Source of the DNA: Elusimicrobiota bacterium | Lineage (GTDB): Bacteria > CG03 > SLGR01 > PWQF01 | Direction: 5' to 3' | Assembly: GCA_003558145.1 (NCBI GenBank) | Contig: PWMP01000128.1 | Coordinates: 1-6,492 of the forward strand | Length of the DNA: 6,492 nt | Part shown: piece by piece, positions 5,334 to 6,492 of the stretch | Position numbering within the stretch: position 1 is the first letter of the stretch | Layout: each line of letters begins with the position of its first letter | The notes under the pieces: generated by a model | What the model was told of the DNA's origin: nothing | Databases searched by the model: none | What the model saw: the letters and a program-made list of their open reading frames with translations, nothing else | Made by a program: the position numbers and the translations under genes

Positions 5334-6060
5334 TAAACTTTATAAGCATATACAGTCCCGCGGCAGCGGAAATAGCCGCAATCCACTGGGTGGGTGTAAA
5401 AAAGAATATATAAGCTCCTCTAAAGTCACCCCTTAAAAACTCAATGGCAACCCGGAAAGACCCGTACAGAACAAGGTAAAGAGCAAAAACCATTCCTCTA
5501 TTAATCCTGGAAGATTTTAATGCCCGGTAAAGTATAAAGGCAAACATTGCAGAGGCTATGACAGAATAAATCTGAACCGGATGGACGGGATGGGAGTTCC
5601 CGGGAAAAACGACCCCGCAGGCGCTGTCCGTTACGGAGCCATAGCAGCATCCTGCCATAAAACAGCCTATACGGGCAATCGCGTAACCGAGAGCCAGGGC
5701 GGGTACCGTGATATCGGCAATATTAAGAAAAGAAATTCTTCTTTTTTTTGACGCGTAGATTACCCATCCTATTCCCCCCAGAAGAGCTCCCGAAAAAACC
5801 AGGCCGCCGCGCTGCAGGGCAAAAAATTCAAGAGGGCTGCTGACAAAAGACCGGATGTCTATAAGCACGTAAAAAAGACGGGCCCCTATGAGCCCCCATA
5901 TAACTGCACCTGTAAAAAAATAACTAACGGACTTTTCGGAAATACCACGCAATGATGCCGTTTTCACAAGAAAAAAATATCCTGATATTACGGCAATAAC
6001 CATAAACACGCCGTAAGAATACACGCTAAGGCCCCCTATGGAAAAAAGTTCAGGATACAC
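5308..6060 (-). CDS. lgt: Prolipoprotein diacylglyceryl transferase (Lgt)
   Basis: Moves a diacylglyceryl group from phosphatidylglycerol to the lipobox cysteine of prolipoproteins, the first step of lipoprotein maturation in the inner membrane. Seen in 250 aa: about seven hydrophobic segments; the VYSYGVFMV segment with the conserved Tyr-Gly; RGGLVFSGALLGG (84-96); the signature ARIGCFMAGCCYG (129-141, conserved Arg130); HPVQIYS (160-166); and EFLRGDFRG (207-215, Arg210). This is the cysteine-bearing 'GCCYG' form of the family rather than the E. coli GNFxN form. Where E. coli has the essential HGG histidine there is Ser90; other Lgt proteins also lack the histidine, so this alone does not mean loss of activity. 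The start is GTG at 6060, supported by AAGGAG ten bases before it, overlapping the lspA end by 11 bases. It acts just before LspA, encoded by the preceding gene. Confidence 0.95.
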   Translation of the reverse strand: MYPELFSIGGLSVYSYGVFMVIAVISGYFFLVKTASLRGISEKSVSYFFTGAVIWGLIGARLFYVLIDIRSFVSSPLEFFALQRGGLVFSGALLGGIGWVIYASKKRRISFLNIADITVPALALGYAIARIGCFMAGCCYGSVTDSACGVVFPGNSHPVHPVQIYSVIASAMFAFILYRALKSSRINRGMVFALYLVLYGSFRVAIEFLRGDFRGAYIFFFTPTQWIAAISAAAGLYMLIKFSEEKNIKG

Positions 6061-6492
6061 TTGATTTTATCTCCTTTTTATTTTTACGTTCTTTAAGCAG
6101 GTCCAGCACAATAAGTACAGCGCCTATTGTTATTGCCGCGTCCGCCAAATTAAACACCGGCCATATTGTAAAATCAATATAATCTATAACACCGGAATAA
6201 AGAGCCCGGTCTGCCAGGTTGGAAAGCGCTCCCCCTGTTATAAGAGCATAAGAGAATAAAACAGTCTTCTTTTTTTCACCCGTCAGCTTAACTGCCGTAA
6301 GCAAAGCCGTTATAATGATAGTATTAATAACCATCAAAAGAGTATTTCTGCCGGTAAAAAGGCTAAAAGCCGCTCCGGTATTATATATGTGAGTAATATT
6401 GAAATAACGCGCCACGTTAAAGCTGTCTCCCATGGGAATGTTTACCATAACCAGCAGCTTTGCAAGGCGGTCCAGTATGAATACGGTGAAAA
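6050..6492 (-). CDS. lspA: Lipoprotein signal peptidase (LspA, signal peptidase II), 5' end cut by window edge
   Basis: Aspartic protease in the inner membrane that cuts the signal peptide from diacylglyceryl-modified prolipoproteins, directly after Lgt. The frame stays open to the right edge, giving 146 residues; an internal ATG at 6448 is not the start, because the residues before it (FTVFILDRLAKLLV) contain the family's conserved D-x-x-x-K at the end of the first membrane segment. Only about ten N-terminal residues should be missing. Seen further: FNITHIYNTGAAFSLF (the conserved NTGAAF), a second hydrophobic segment, GGALSNLADR (first catalytic Asp region, usually GGAxGNxxDR), VIDYIDF, and WPVFNLADAAITIG with the second catalytic Asp. 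A short basic tail follows the last membrane segment. The stop overlaps the lgt start. Confidence 0.95.
   Translation of the reverse strand, partial: FTVFILDRLAKLLVMVNIPMGDSFNVARYFNITHIYNTGAAFSLFTGRNTLLMVINTIIITALLTAVKLTGEKKKTVLFSYALITGGALSNLADRALYSGVIDYIDFTIWPVFNLADAAITIGAVLIVLDLLKERKNKKEIKSSVS
6071..6076 (-). promoter_or_regulatory. Ribosome binding site of lgt
   Basis: AAGGAG on the minus strand, ten bases before the GTG at 6060 and inside the last codons of lspA. It decides for the GTG start. Confidence 0.7.

Noticed and set aside
6050..6448. lspA starting at the ATG at 6448
   Set aside because: The open frame runs to the window edge, and the residues before this ATG include the conserved D-x-x-x-K of LspA, so the true start lies outside the window.

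Overview
The window is a tightly packed, one-way gene cluster. All eight genes plus the split second half of one of them (nine coding segments) lie on the minus strand, so transcription runs from the right edge (6492) to the left edge (1). In transcription order they are lspA (cut by the right edge), lgt, rluD, gmk, rpoZ, coaC, coaB, a family-4 [4Fe-4S] uracil-DNA glycosylase gene, and priA (cut by the left edge). These are bacterial housekeeping genes. I see no mobile element, CRISPR array, tRNA, rRNA, phage gene or obvious foreign segment.

The organism is a bacterium with a mid-40s G+C content (judged by eye), frequent ATA isoleucine codons, and GTG and TTG starts. The gmk-rpoZ-coaBC-priA order is widespread in bacteria. 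The lspA-lgt pair shows diacylglyceryl-lipoprotein maturation. Its Lgt is the 'GCCYG' type, which I associate with deltaproteobacteria and several poorly cultured phyla. An uncultured lineage such as Elusimicrobiota, Omnitrophota or a relative is my guess, at low confidence; nothing in the sequence proves it.

Layout from right to left: 6492-5308 carries lipoprotein processing (lspA, lgt). 5333-4437 carries rRNA pseudouridylation (rluD). An AT-rich 22-base gap at 4436-4415 contains a good sigma-70-like promoter and opens the second block: gmk (GMP to GDP), rpoZ (RNA polymerase omega), coaC and coaB (two steps of coenzyme A synthesis), then DNA repair (udg) and replication restart (priA). Nearly all junctions overlap or are within a few bases, which implies translational coupling; the exceptions are the 22-base gap before gmk and a 55-base gap between gmk and rpoZ that holds a small hairpin.

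I did not find a new multi-gene system. The points worth a second look are within known families: (1) coaB and coaC, usually one fused gene, are split by an ATGA overlap, with an in-phase A_AAA_AAC slippery heptamer 11 bases before the coaB ATG that would join them by a -1 shift; (2) the PriA appears to lack the winged-helix domain and carries unusual residues in helicase motifs II and V; (3) gmk may be read from a leaderless or near-leaderless mRNA; (4) the UDG has two competing starts.
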